From JBHJGU01 sp050331475 (GTDB taxonomy: Bacteria; Pseudomonadota; Alphaproteobacteria; Caulobacterales; Maricaulaceae): a stretch of DNA of 33,336 nucleotides. Location: contig JBHJGU010000105.1 in NCBI GenBank assembly GCA_050331475.1, positions 1-33,336 on the forward strand. The letters are read 5' to 3'. Every line of letters starts with the position of its first letter. Position 1 is the stretch's first letter. The notes under the pieces were generated by a model. The model was not told the origin of the DNA. It ran no database searches and was given only the letters and a program-made list of their open reading frames with translations. The translations under genes were made by a program, and so were the position numbers. This document shows positions 16,280-26,250 of the stretch, piece by piece.

Positions 16280-16942
16280 CTAACCGATCATGCCAGTCAG
16301 GGCGGGAACGATCCCTGCAAGCTCGACGCGCTCGTCCCCGGCGACGGCGGAGGCTCGGCCGCCCGCCTCTCGGGCGATCAGGCCGGTGTAATACGCCTGG
16401 ATGACTTTGGGGTTGAACCCGTCCTCGGAGGTCGCCCCGTCTAAAGCCTCGGCGACCGCCGGGTCGAGCTTGGCGCGCGGGCCCGATGCCGTGACCCGCA
16501 GTCGGCAGTCCGCCTGATTGTCGGACGCTTCGACAACGATCTCCCCGCCCCGCGGGGCGCTTTCCACCGCAATCAACACCAAATTCAATAAGACCCGGCC
16601 GGCGGGTTTGGGCACGCCGCGCGCGGTGACACGCCAAGAAATCTGAGCCTTAGCGCTGGAGAACATGTTCATGGCCAAGCTCTGGAGTTCTTGGGTCTCT
16701 AACGAGCCCGGCTTCGCGCCGCCCCAGCCAAAAGCGAGCCGCGCGAATTGCAACCGCGCCAGAGCCGCGCGCGCGGAGGTGCGCACCAGGTCGAGCGCCT
16801 CCTCACGCATGTCCGCGTGATCGGGGTCGTCCAGCACGTCCAGCCCCGATCCGATGGCCCCCACCGGACTGACCAGGTCATGGCAGAGGCGGGCGCATAA
16901 CAGCGCCGCCAAATCGCAGGCTGAAATCGGCGGCTGGGTCAT
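16280..16942 (-). CDS. chpT: histidine phosphotransferase ChpT
   Basis: ChpT is the dimeric phosphotransferase that relays phosphate from the hybrid kinase CckA to CtrA and CpdR in Caulobacter. The 220-residue protein opens with ISACDLAALLCARLCHDLVS followed by PVGAI, the conserved dimerisation helix whose His21 accepts phosphate. A degenerate Bergerat-like C-terminal domain follows (LLNLVLIAVESAPRGGEIVV, then VIQAYYTGLIAREAGG). I chose ATG 16942 because AGGAGA lies about 10 nt upstream; the frame extends to 17026, but with an unlikely Arg/Gly-rich lead. Its substrate CtrA is encoded about 6 kb away in this same locus, and the che operon follows directly on the same strand. Confidence 0.92.
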   Translation of the reverse strand: MTQPPISACDLAALLCARLCHDLVSPVGAIGSGLDVLDDPDHADMREEALDLVRTSARAALARLQFARLAFGWGGAKPGSLETQELQSLAMNMFSSAKAQISWRVTARGVPKPAGRVLLNLVLIAVESAPRGGEIVVEASDNQADCRLRVTASGPRAKLDPAVAEALDGATSEDGFNPKVIQAYYTGLIAREAGGRASAVAGDERVELAGIVPALTGMIG

Positions 16943-17022
16943 GGTCGGGCGATCTCCTGGCTCCGGCGACGCGCCGGCGCCCCAAAAAGAGCGAAACACG
17001 CGACCGCCTTGCGGACGCCGAC

Positions 17023-17250
17023 TCACTCCGCCGGCGGCTCTATATCGTCATACCCGCGGCGCGCGGAGATGAACACCAGGCTCATAAGCCCGCCGCCTAA
17101 GGCGAGCGATAAAACCGCGCCCAAGCCAAGCGCGATATAGCCGTGAACCGACATCTCGACCCCATCGAGCGCTTGCCAACCCGCCACTGCGGCGACGCCG
17201 GCGAAGACGAGCAGCGCCAGCAGGACGCCACCGAGCAAAAACCGTTTCAT
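17023..17250 (-). CDS. small two-helix membrane protein beside chpT
   Basis: I do not recognise the family. The 75-residue product has two hydrophobic segments (about residues 4-24 and 37-61), separated by a short GWQALDGVEMSVHG loop. It ends in a charged cytoplasmic-type tail (RRGYDDIEPPAE). Starting at ATG 17250 gives a membrane segment at the very N-terminus; the longer frame to 17364 adds a polar, arginine-rich stretch and is less likely. It lies 80 bp upstream of chpT on the same strand and may be cotranscribed with it. Small unnamed membrane proteins occur next to chpT in related bacteria as I recall them, but no function can be given. Confidence 0.6.
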   Translation of the reverse strand: MKRFLLGGVLLALLVFAGVAAVAGWQALDGVEMSVHGYIALGLGAVLSLALGGGLMSLVFISARRGYDDIEPPAE

Positions 17251-17671
17251 CGTCGCGCTTATCTCTCGTCCAAGGGTTCGCCAGACCGCGTGATGTGGGG
17301 TGGTTTCGCGGGCGTGACCCCGCCCAAAACGCTCCGCTGACTTCACATGCCTGTTATAGACCACATGCGGGGACGGACCGCCAAAGTCAGCGCGACTTGG
17401 AAGCAGTTTGATTTAACGACACATCTCAGCAAAAGTTTCATCGCGTGCAGCAAAGACCCAGCAAGCGTGACGTTTTTGCATCGCCCTATTGCTGAAATGT
17501 TCCGTTGGAGCCGTTCACAAACTATGTCAGTCCCGTGACGAGGAGGCGGGGTAGTACGGTGCTCTGGGGGAGTCCGGCTTCGCTAAATGGGCGTTAACAA
17601 ACATGCGCGACTCTTGCGAGCCGAAGCGCACCGTTTTGTGCGTAAAAGACAACGGGACGGACCCCATCCCC
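17251..17671. other. 421-bp intergenic region between divergent genes
   Basis: This space separates the small membrane protein (-) from the M23 peptidase (+), so it should hold promoters for both the chpT side and the peptidase. I see isolated TTAAC half-boxes (around 17413 and 17593) but no full TTAA-N7-TTAA pair, no convincing -35/-10 pair and no strong hairpin. A GAGGAGGCGGGG purine tract at 17540-17551 leads only to a 12-codon GTG frame. No gene is supported. Confidence 0.5.
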
Positions 17672-19066
17672 ATGACTGAGTTCGATCCCCGCACGGCGGG
17701 TCGTTGGACCTGGCGACGCTGGAGCGTCGCGACAACGCTAGCGTTTAGCCTTGTGGCCGGGTTGAGCAGTTGGCCGCCCTCCGCCCAATCCGACGCTGAC
17801 ACGTCCAAATCCGAACCCGTAGAGGCGACGCCGATCGCTGCGCCGCAAGCGCCGCCCCCGCCCGCGAGTTTGTCGCATTTAGCCGAAACCATGTTCGCCG
17901 ACGCGAACGCCCGCTCGGCCGAACGCTTAACCGTCAAGCGCGCCACCGTCCGGTCCGGCGACACGTTGGGGGGAATGCTCGCACGCGCGGGCGTCAGCGG
18001 TCGGGACGCTGCGCTGGCTGCAGACGCTTTGAGTGAGGCGTTTGACCCACGGGAGCTGCGCATCGGCCAACGCTTGGCGATTTACCTCAAACGTAGCGCG
18101 TTACAGCCCGTCGCCACCGGTGGCGAGGGCTGGACGCTCGCGGGATTGACGCTGAAGCCCGATGTGGAGCGCACCATCCTGGTCAGCCAAGACGCCGAAG
18201 GCGGCTTTCAGGTCGACGCTTGGAAGATGGACGTCTTCGTCGAGCCCGCGCGGGTGGCGGGGACGATCCAATCCAGCCTTTATGTGGACGCAGGACAGGC
18301 CGGCGCCCGAGACCGCCAGATCGCCGAATTCGTGCAATTGTTCAGCCATGCGGTGGACTTCCAGCGCTCGGTCCAGCCCGGGGACGCCTTTGAACTGGTG
18401 TTTGAGCAGGGGGTGGATCGGCGCGGCAATGTGGTGCGCACCGGCGATCTGCTGTTTGCGCGGTTTACGCCGCGGGGCAAAGAGCTCGCCTTCTATCGGT
18501 TTGAAACCGATGAGAATGTGGAGTTTTTCGATGCGACTGGCGAAAGCGCGAAACGCTTCTTAATGAAAACGCCGATCGACGGAGCGCGGATCAGCAGCGG
18601 CTTCGGTCGCCGTCGCCATCCGATCCTAGGCTTTGTGAAAGCCCACCGAGGGGTGGATTTCGCCGCCCCCACGGGAACGCCGATTTATGCGGCTGGGTCA
18701 GGGGTGGTGGAGTACGCCGGCTGGCTCGGCTCCGCGGGCAAATACATCAAGCTGCGCCACGCGAACGGCTATCACACCGCCTATATGCACCTCTCGAAAA
18801 TCAATGTGCGCAAAGGCCAACGGGTCGCCCAAGGCGCCACCATTGGCCGGGTGGGCACCACGGGCCGGTCCACAGGGCCGCATTTGCATTACGAGGTGCA
18901 CAAGAAGGGCGTGAAAGTGAACCCGATGGCGCTCGATCTGCCCACGGGCCGCAAGCTGGAGGCCTCCGAACGTCCAGCCTTTAACGCCCAGAAGGCGGAG
19001 ATCTACGCGATCCGTAAGGCTTTGATCGACCAAGACGCCCCGGTTCTGGTGGCGAGCGCGGACTAA
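17672..19066 (+). CDS. M23-family cell-wall metallopeptidase, membrane-anchored
   Basis: This is a LytM/M23 zinc endopeptidase expected to cut peptidoglycan cross-links in the periplasm, or to act as an amidase activator if inactive. The active-site residues are intact: the HRGVD motif (His325, Asp329) and HLH in HLHYE (His404, His406). The 464-residue protein begins with a short basic region and one hydrophobic segment (about 20-37: signal anchor or uncleaved signal). A Pro-rich linker and a LysM/OapA-like domain (VKRATVRSGDTLGGML, then LRIGQRLAIYLKR) follow, then a middle domain (DFQRSVQPGDAFELVFEQG) typical of large M23 proteins of the Csd3/MepM layout. ATG 17672 sets the start; the frame is open to 17603, but without a ribosome site. 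Its stop overlaps the converging gene by 4 bp. Confidence 0.9.
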   Translation: MTEFDPRTAGRWTWRRWSVATTLAFSLVAGLSSWPPSAQSDADTSKSEPVEATPIAAPQAPPPPASLSHLAETMFADANARSAERLTVKRATVRSGDTLGGMLARAGVSGRDAALAADALSEAFDPRELRIGQRLAIYLKRSALQPVATGGEGWTLAGLTLKPDVERTILVSQDAEGGFQVDAWKMDVFVEPARVAGTIQSSLYVDAGQAGARDRQIAEFVQLFSHAVDFQRSVQPGDAFELVFEQGVDRRGNVVRTGDLLFARFTPRGKELAFYRFETDENVEFFDATGESAKRFLMKTPIDGARISSGFGRRRHPILGFVKAHRGVDFAAPTGTPIYAAGSGVVEYAGWLGSAGKYIKLRHANGYHTAYMHLSKINVRKGQRVAQGATIGRVGTTGRSTGPHLHYEVHKKGVKVNPMALDLPTGRKLEASERPAFNAQKAEIYAIRKALIDQDAPVLVASAD

Positions 19067-19545
19067 TTGGTCAGCGCCGCCAAATCCGAATGTAGCGCGG
19101 ACCAGGCCGAGAGGCTCTCTTGCGCCCAATTCCTGGCGAAGCCGGCGTGCTCAGACACCGGCCGCGCCAGCCCATCCGCCACGGTCATCGCGAAGGCGCG
19201 AGCCGGGGCGTCCGGGGGCGGAAAATCCCGTCCCGCTAAGCGCTTGAGAAGATCGGTAGCAGCAGCGGGCGACCATCCGCGCTCAAAAATCACAAAAAGC
19301 GACGCCGCATGCAGCCAAACCGACTGCACCGCCCGCCGATCAGCGGCGTCGCCGGGGTGCTGAAGCGCGTAGGCGTCCACCGTGAACCGGTGCGCGGTTT
19401 GGAACAGGGCGGGATCTTGATACTCGCGCGCGAGCCATTCGCCATAAGCGGCCCAGCATCCGGGGCTGGAGGCCATGTAGGCATGCGTCGGGCCGTCGAT
19501 GGGCGTGTAAAACCCGCCGCAGGAAAAACACCGTTCGGTTTGCAT
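19063..19545 (-). CDS. DUF5946 family protein
   Basis: The 160-residue product begins with a Cys pair (CFSCGG, Cys6 and Cys9), then DGPTHAYMASSPGCWAAYG, the conserved signature of the DUF5946 family as I know it. Later segments are helical (VDAYALQHPGD, VQSVWLHAASLFVIFERGW). The clustered Cys and His suggest a bound metal, but function is unknown. ATG 19545 was chosen because GAGAGGGG lies just upstream; the longer frame to 19608 would run through a perfect inverted repeat. The gene is an isolated unit on the minus strand, converging on the M23 gene. The inverted repeat at 19579-19612 hints at dedicated regulation. Confidence 0.8.
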   Translation of the reverse strand: MQTERCFSCGGFYTPIDGPTHAYMASSPGCWAAYGEWLAREYQDPALFQTAHRFTVDAYALQHPGDAADRRAVQSVWLHAASLFVIFERGWSPAAATDLLKRLAGRDFPPPDAPARAFAMTVADGLARPVSEHAGFARNWAQESLSAWSALHSDLAALTN

Positions 19546-19578
19546 GATCCCCTCTCCGATCGCCGGGGCGAGGCTTAA

Positions 19579-19612
19579 ATCGTTGGGTGAATAATCGATA
19601 TCGCCCAACGAT
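19579..19612. promoter_or_regulatory. inverted repeat upstream of the DUF5946 gene
   Basis: Perfect 9-bp arms ATCGTTGGG (19579-19587) and CCCAACGAT (19604-19612) flank a 16-bp AT-rich spacer that itself contains CGATATCG. The repeat begins 34 bp upstream of the start codon at 19545, with a TATAGA (-10-like on the minus strand, 19612-19617) at its outer edge. This geometry suits an operator for a dimeric repressor or a leader hairpin. The repressor is not obvious nearby. Confidence 0.5.
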
Positions 19613-19621
19613 CTATAGTCG

Positions 19622-19680
19622 TAAGGAATCGCGCCGGAAATCGCGAAAACCGGGTTCCACTTTTTCGCCCCGCGCTTTAG
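19622..19680. repeat. partial dispersed repeat similar to the 7614-7719 element
   Basis: The segment carries GAAAACCGGGTTCCACTTTT followed by a C-rich stretch and CGCTTTAG. It resembles the right half of the element at 7614-7719 (AAAACCGATTACACTTTT ... CGCTCTAG) in the same orientation. The left palindrome is missing. Its right end overlaps the stop codon of the hydrolase gene (19677-19679). Confidence 0.5.
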
Positions 19681-20512
19681 CCCGCGCCGACCGGCGGCGC
19701 CAAACGGTCGCGCAAAAAATCCACCACTCGGAGGAAGGCCCGCAGGGTTTCGGCGTCCGTTTCCGCGATCAGATCCTTGGTCAACAGCGCATGGGGGGCG
19801 GGGTTGCCCTCCGGGTTCTTGTGCTGGTCGTCAAGTTCGACGGCGTTCAAGCGATCGGGTCCAATCACCCGCTCAAGAGCCTTGAACCGCGCCGCCCGAC
19901 AGCTCGGGTCACCCCGAAAGCGCAGCGCCATGACCGGGGTGTCGTCGCGCGCCAGTGTCGCCCGGTCCGCTAGCGTCATCTGCAACGCGCCAAACTGGAA
20001 CGGGTTGACCAGGCCGGACACAGGGCTGGCGGGGGCGACCGCCACTGGTGCTTCCACAACTGGGTCTATCGCCAAAGTCCAGGCGAAATTACCGGTCAAG
20101 CAGAGCCCCACCACCCCGACCGGCCTGTCGGTCGCAGCGCTTAACGCCCAGGCCAGGGCGCGCAGCCAGTCGGTGATCGGCCCGCCGGTCTGAGAGCGCA
20201 GGGCGAAGATCTCCCGGCTCACGCATACCCGAGCGAAAGCGCGTCCTGTAGGCAAGGTCTCACCGGGTCTGTCGCCCTTCGAGAACAAATCCGGCGCCCA
20301 AACAGTAAAGCCAACTTGGACCAACCAATGGGCGAGCCGCCAAAACTCCGGCACGAAGCCTGGCAATTCATGGAGCAGCAGCACCCCCGGCCCCGCGCCG
20401 GCCTTGAGCACCCGATGCGCAATATCGTCGGCGGTGAAAACGTCGCTGGCGTGGAAAGCGTCGGTCCGGGCTTGCGCGAGCAGCGCCTGCGCGCTCGGCC
20501 GGCCCGGCTGGA

Positions 20513-20516
<4 letters not shown>
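19677..20516 (-). CDS. dienelactone hydrolase family protein
   Basis: This is an alpha/beta hydrolase of the dienelactone hydrolase group. The nucleophile motif is GLCLTG (Cys139), using cysteine as classical dienelactone hydrolases do rather than serine. An oxyanion region LLLHELPGFVPEFW comes early, and a candidate catalytic His lies in LDDQHKNPEG. Length (279) is slightly above the usual 230-260 because of an N-terminal extension. The natural substrate is unknown; many family members are general esterases rather than chloroaromatic pathway enzymes, and no such pathway is nearby. The apparent start TTG 20516 overlaps the clpB stop as TTGA, suggesting translational coupling to the chaperone gene. 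A later start is possible. Confidence 0.82.
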
Positions 20517-23122
<2,606 letters not shown>

Positions 23123-23173
23123 GCCGGGTCTCCCTAGCCTGAGGCGAGATCGACGCGCGGCGGATCAACGCCC

Positions 23174-23200
23174 GTCTCGGCCCGAGCCGGGCGCCGAGAC
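23174..23200 (-). other. clpB leader hairpin
   Basis: A perfect 8-bp stem (GTCTCGGC / GCCGAGAC) encloses a GC-rich loop that can itself fold. It lies 52 bp upstream of the clpB start codon, within the expected 5' untranslated region. It could be a temperature-responsive or stability element, or a terminator-like end for the upstream DUF4167 transcript; it lacks a T-run. Confidence 0.4.
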
Positions 23201-23227
23201 ATCCACGTCGCGGATAATCGCTTAACA

Positions 23228-23255
23228 GTTAGGGAACCCGCCCGGTCCTGCCAAG
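23228..23255 (-). promoter_or_regulatory. possible heat-shock (sigma-32) promoter of clpB
   Basis: On the minus strand, CTTGG (complement of 23251-23255) and CCCTAAC (complement of 23228-23234) are about 14 bp apart after a CTTGGCA block. They resemble the CTTGAAA / CCCATNT pattern of sigma-32 promoters. They lie about 105 bp upstream of clpB, a gene expected to be heat induced. The match is imperfect and remains a candidate. Confidence 0.35.
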
Positions 23256-23290
23256 AGGGGCGAACGGCGACCATGCGCAACCGGGCCGGG

Positions 23291-23923
23291 TTAGGCCGCG
23301 TTGGGCGCCGTTTCGGAGGCGTCGGAGGTTTCAATCACGCCGGGCGCGCCCTCATCAGACCCTGAGGGTGGGGGTTCGATGGCGTTTGCGTCATCAGCTT
23401 CGGCCGAACGCTGGCCGTCCCCCTCGCCGCCTTCGCCGCGGGGTTTGCGCGGGCGCCGGGTGCGGCGACGATTCGGACCATTAGGGTTGGCGTTTCCGGG
23501 CCCGCCGCTCGCGCTGACGGGTTGGTTCGCCCCCTCCTCGACAGGCTTTTCGCCCTCACCCATGTCGAAGCTTTCCGGGGTGACGACTTCCATGCCATCC
23601 CCATTCTCGCCGCCATTAGACGCGGCCGGCTGAGCGCCAGGCGCGGTGTCCACCACATCAGCGTCTTCGTAATCATCGGTCTGGCGCGGGGGTGGAGCAT
23701 TGGGCTGTTGCGCCCGCACAATACGATAATAGTGTTCGGCGTGTTGGGAGTAGTTCTCTCCCATCACCCGGTCGCCGGACGAAAACGCGTCGCGCGCTAA
23801 TTGTTGATACTTTTCGTAGACATGGGACGCGGACCCTCGGATCTTGACGTCCGGTCCGTTGCTTTCGAAATGCCGATTGGTGTTGTTGCTCTTCGACCGG
23901 CTGCGATTGCGTTGACGTTTCAT
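23291..23923 (-). CDS. DUF4167 domain protein
   Basis: The N-terminal 70 residues (KIRGSASHVYEKYQQLARDA, then GENYSQHAEHYYRIV) match the DUF4167 domain, common and nearly restricted to alphaproteobacteria. The rest of the 210 residues is low-complexity, with acidic stretches and a basic block (NRRRTRRPRKPRGEGGEG) that looks nucleic-acid binding. The function is unknown; the basic N-terminus (MKRQRNRSRSKSNN) also suggests RNA or ribosome association. ATG 23923 begins at the conserved basic start; the frame to 24004 lacks support. It sits between prmC and clpB, as in many relatives. It is separated from prmC by 189 bp in which I see no gene. Confidence 0.85.
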   Translation of the reverse strand: MKRQRNRSRSKSNNTNRHFESNGPDVKIRGSASHVYEKYQQLARDAFSSGDRVMGENYSQHAEHYYRIVRAQQPNAPPPRQTDDYEDADVVDTAPGAQPAASNGGENGDGMEVVTPESFDMGEGEKPVEEGANQPVSASGGPGNANPNGPNRRRTRRPRKPRGEGGEGDGQRSAEADDANAIEPPPSGSDEGAPGVIETSDASETAPNAA

Positions 23924-24112
23924 ACAGGGCCCCGTTCGCCCACTCCACGGCGCGGAATTGCGAACCCTGGGGAGACGGCGTGTTGCGAGTGTTCGGCCGT
24001 CCAATCGCGAGAACGAGTGTTAAGCGCCCGATGGCGCGCGTCCCGTCCGTCCCCACAGCGAACGCTGGCGAATACCGCGTTCCCCGACCGTGGCGCGACC
24101 CTAACCGTTCGC

Positions 24113-25021
24113 TTACGAGTTTCCAACCGGTTTTTGCCGATTTCGCAAAACCGGCGCCGCCTCAAGCCGAACGATCGCCCAGCGGTCGCGACCCTCGACA
24201 TCTTGGCCGATCTCGACGGAGGCCGACCCGTTGACGTCAAACGCCGCTTTCACCGCCGCCCCCTGACCTGCGCCGAGTTCGAACACCGCCCGCCGGCCGG
24301 GAGGCGTCACCGCGCCGAGCCGCGCGCCAATCCGTCGATAGGCAGCGAGCCCGTCCACCCCGCCATCCAAGGCCAAGCGCGGGTCACCATCGCGCACTTC
24401 GGGCTCCAGCGTCGCCAGTGTTTCGGTCTCGATATAAGGCGGGTTGGCGAGCACCAGATCGACCGGCCCGCCCACCGCGTCGAGCCAATCTCCGCAGACA
24501 AACGCGCAGCGCGCCGCCAGGCCGAGCCGGGCCGCGTTCTCCCGCGCCAACGCCAGCGCGTCTTCCGAGCGGTCCAGACCAACGCCAAAGGCCAGCGGCC
24601 GCTCCACCAGCACAGCGAACAATAAGGCGCCCGTCCCCACGCCGAGATCGAGCACGCGCACCGGCCGATCCGTAGGACACAGGGTGAGCGCTTGGTTGGC
24701 CACCTCCTCGGTCTCCGGCCGCGGGATGAGCGCCCGCGCGTCAGTCTTCAAGCGGAATTTCCAGAACGCAGTCTCACCCAGAATATGCGCCAAGGGCGTC
24801 CGTCGAGCGCGCCGGGCAAGCATTTCGGCGAACCGGGCCGCGACCACGGGCGACACCCCCTCCCGCCCCCGCGCGATGAGAGCTGCGGCCGACCCGCCCG
24901 CCGCCGCCTTGAGCAAGGCGCGCGCCTCGGTCCGCGCATCGGCGGGGTCAACGCCGGCGGCCTCTAACGCTTTGACCGCCTCGCGCCGGGCGGCGTCCGC
25001 AGTTAAGCGGTCAAGGCTCAC
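24113..25021 (-). CDS. prmC: release-factor glutamine methyltransferase PrmC
   Basis: PrmC (HemK) methylates the glutamine of the GGQ motif in release factors RF1 and RF2 using S-adenosylmethionine, which speeds peptide release. The 302-residue protein has the helical N-terminal domain, RPETE (101-105), the SAM loop DLGVGTG (125-131) and the catalytic NPPY (193-196), all intact. GTG 25021 overlaps the prfA stop as GTGA, so enzyme and substrate are translationally coupled. The C-terminal tail after RWAIVRLEA is an extension encoded by an inverted repeat (24127-24154). Confidence 0.95.
   Translation of the reverse strand: MSLDRLTADAARREAVKALEAAGVDPADARTEARALLKAAAGGSAAALIARGREGVSPVVAARFAEMLARRARRTPLAHILGETAFWKFRLKTDARALIPRPETEEVANQALTLCPTDRPVRVLDLGVGTGALLFAVLVERPLAFGVGLDRSEDALALARENAARLGLAARCAFVCGDWLDAVGGPVDLVLANPPYIETETLATLEPEVRDGDPRLALDGGVDGLAAYRRIGARLGAVTPPGRRAVFELGAGQGAAVKAAFDVNGSASVEIGQDVEGRDRWAIVRLEAAPVLRNRQKPVGNS
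24127..24154. repeat. inverted repeat inside the prmC 3' end
   Basis: CCGGTTTTTGC (24127-24137) and GCAAAACCGG (24145-24154) form a near-perfect hairpin with one unpaired base and a 7-nt loop. It codes for the last residues of PrmC. It may be a terminator-like structure, or a repeat fragment that has extended the reading frame. Confidence 0.45.
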
Positions 25022-26094
25022 GCTGTTTCGAGATCGGCGAGCCGGGCGGCTTGGTCTTCGGCCAAAAGCGGGCCGATCACATCGTCGAGCGCGTCCCCGG
25101 CGACGATTTCGTTGAGCTTGTAAAGCGTCAGATTTATCCGGTGATCGGTGACCCGGCCTTGGGGGTAGTTGTAGGTGCGGATCCGTTCCGAGCGGTCGCC
25201 CGAGCCCACTTGGGATTTCCGCGCTTCGGAGCGTTCGGCCGCTTTGGCTTGGCGCTCCATGTCATAGAGCCGCGCCTTAAGCACATTCATCGCGATGGCG
25301 CGGTTCTGGTGCTGGGACTTTTCCGAGCTGACCACCATAATTCCGGTGGGGATGTGGGTTATGCGCACCGCGGATTCGGTTTTGTTCACGTGCTGACCGC
25401 CGGCGCCGGAGGCGCGCATTGTGTCGATGCGAATGTCTTCGGTCTTAATCTCGATGTCGACGTCTTCGGCGACGGGCAGAATGGCGACGGTGGCGGCGGA
25501 GGTGTGCACCCGGCCTTGGCTTTCGGTCTCCGGCACCCGCTGGACCCGATGCACGCCGGATTCGAATTTCAACCGGCCGAACACGCCCTCGCCTTCGATC
25601 TCGGCAATGATCTCCTTATAGCCGCCCATCTCGCTTTCCGCAGCGTCAGTGATCGATAATCTCCAGCCCTGCAGATCGGCGTAGCGCTTATACATGGCGA
25701 AAAGGTCGCCGGCGAAAATCGCCGCCTCATCGCCGCCGGTGCCCGCGCGGATCTCTAAGACCGCATTGGCGCTGTCATCTTTGTCTTTCGGTAGCAGCAA
25801 AAGCTGTAGGTCTTGCTCCAACTCTGGCAGGCGCGCGCGCAACACTTCGCGTTCGTCTTTGGCCAGCGCGGTCATGTCGGGATCGTCGCCCGCCTCGATC
25901 ATCTCACCGAGATCATCGAACTCCGCCTTGGCGTCGCGCCAGGCTTTGGCCGCGTCCACCACCGGTTTGAGCTCGGCGTGCTCTTTGGCGAGTTTGACGA
26001 TCTCATCGGCGTCGGCGGCCGCGCCCATGCGGGCTTCGACCTCGTCGAACCGATCAATGACTTGGTTGAGGCGAAGTTCGGGGATACGAGCCAT
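25018..26094 (-). CDS. prfA: peptide chain release factor 1
   Basis: RF1 recognises UAA and UAG stop codons and triggers peptide release. The 358-residue length is typical. The codon-reading tripeptide is PET (residues 188-190, the PxT position) and the catalytic GGQ is at 232-234 in GAGGQHVNKTESAVRITH. The N-terminal helical domain (1-100) and the C-terminal RIRTYNYPQGRVTDHRI complete the family pattern. RF2 would have SPF instead of PxT, so this is RF1. ATG 26094 begins the highly conserved MARIPELRL. It is cotranscribed with prmC, which methylates this protein. Confidence 0.98.
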   Translation of the reverse strand: MARIPELRLNQVIDRFDEVEARMGAAADADEIVKLAKEHAELKPVVDAAKAWRDAKAEFDDLGEMIEAGDDPDMTALAKDEREVLRARLPELEQDLQLLLLPKDKDDSANAVLEIRAGTGGDEAAIFAGDLFAMYKRYADLQGWRLSITDAAESEMGGYKEIIAEIEGEGVFGRLKFESGVHRVQRVPETESQGRVHTSAATVAILPVAEDVDIEIKTEDIRIDTMRASGAGGQHVNKTESAVRITHIPTGIMVVSSEKSQHQNRAIAMNVLKARLYDMERQAKAAERSEARKSQVGSGDRSERIRTYNYPQGRVTDHRINLTLYKLNEIVAGDALDDVIGPLLAEDQAARLADLETA

Positions 26095-26250
26095 AGCCGA
26101 GCGCCTTTAGGCCCAAACGCGACGCTTGGGAAGGGGGCGTGACAAGAGGTAAACGCTCGCCTGGCTCGCACGAACCGTCATGAGCCATACGCCAACCCCG
26201 ATTCGCTTGAGACTGCTCATCCCGCGCCCATCCGCCCATAGGAGCTTGCC

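Noticed and set aside
17562..17600. 12-codon GTG frame after a purine-rich tract upstream of the M23 gene
   Set aside because: It is too short, with no biased residue content suggesting a leader peptide; probably chance.
23801..24625. 274-residue plus-strand frame over the DUF4167/prmC junction
   Set aside because: It is Arg/Pro-rich, overlaps two supported genes on the other strand and has no ribosome site.
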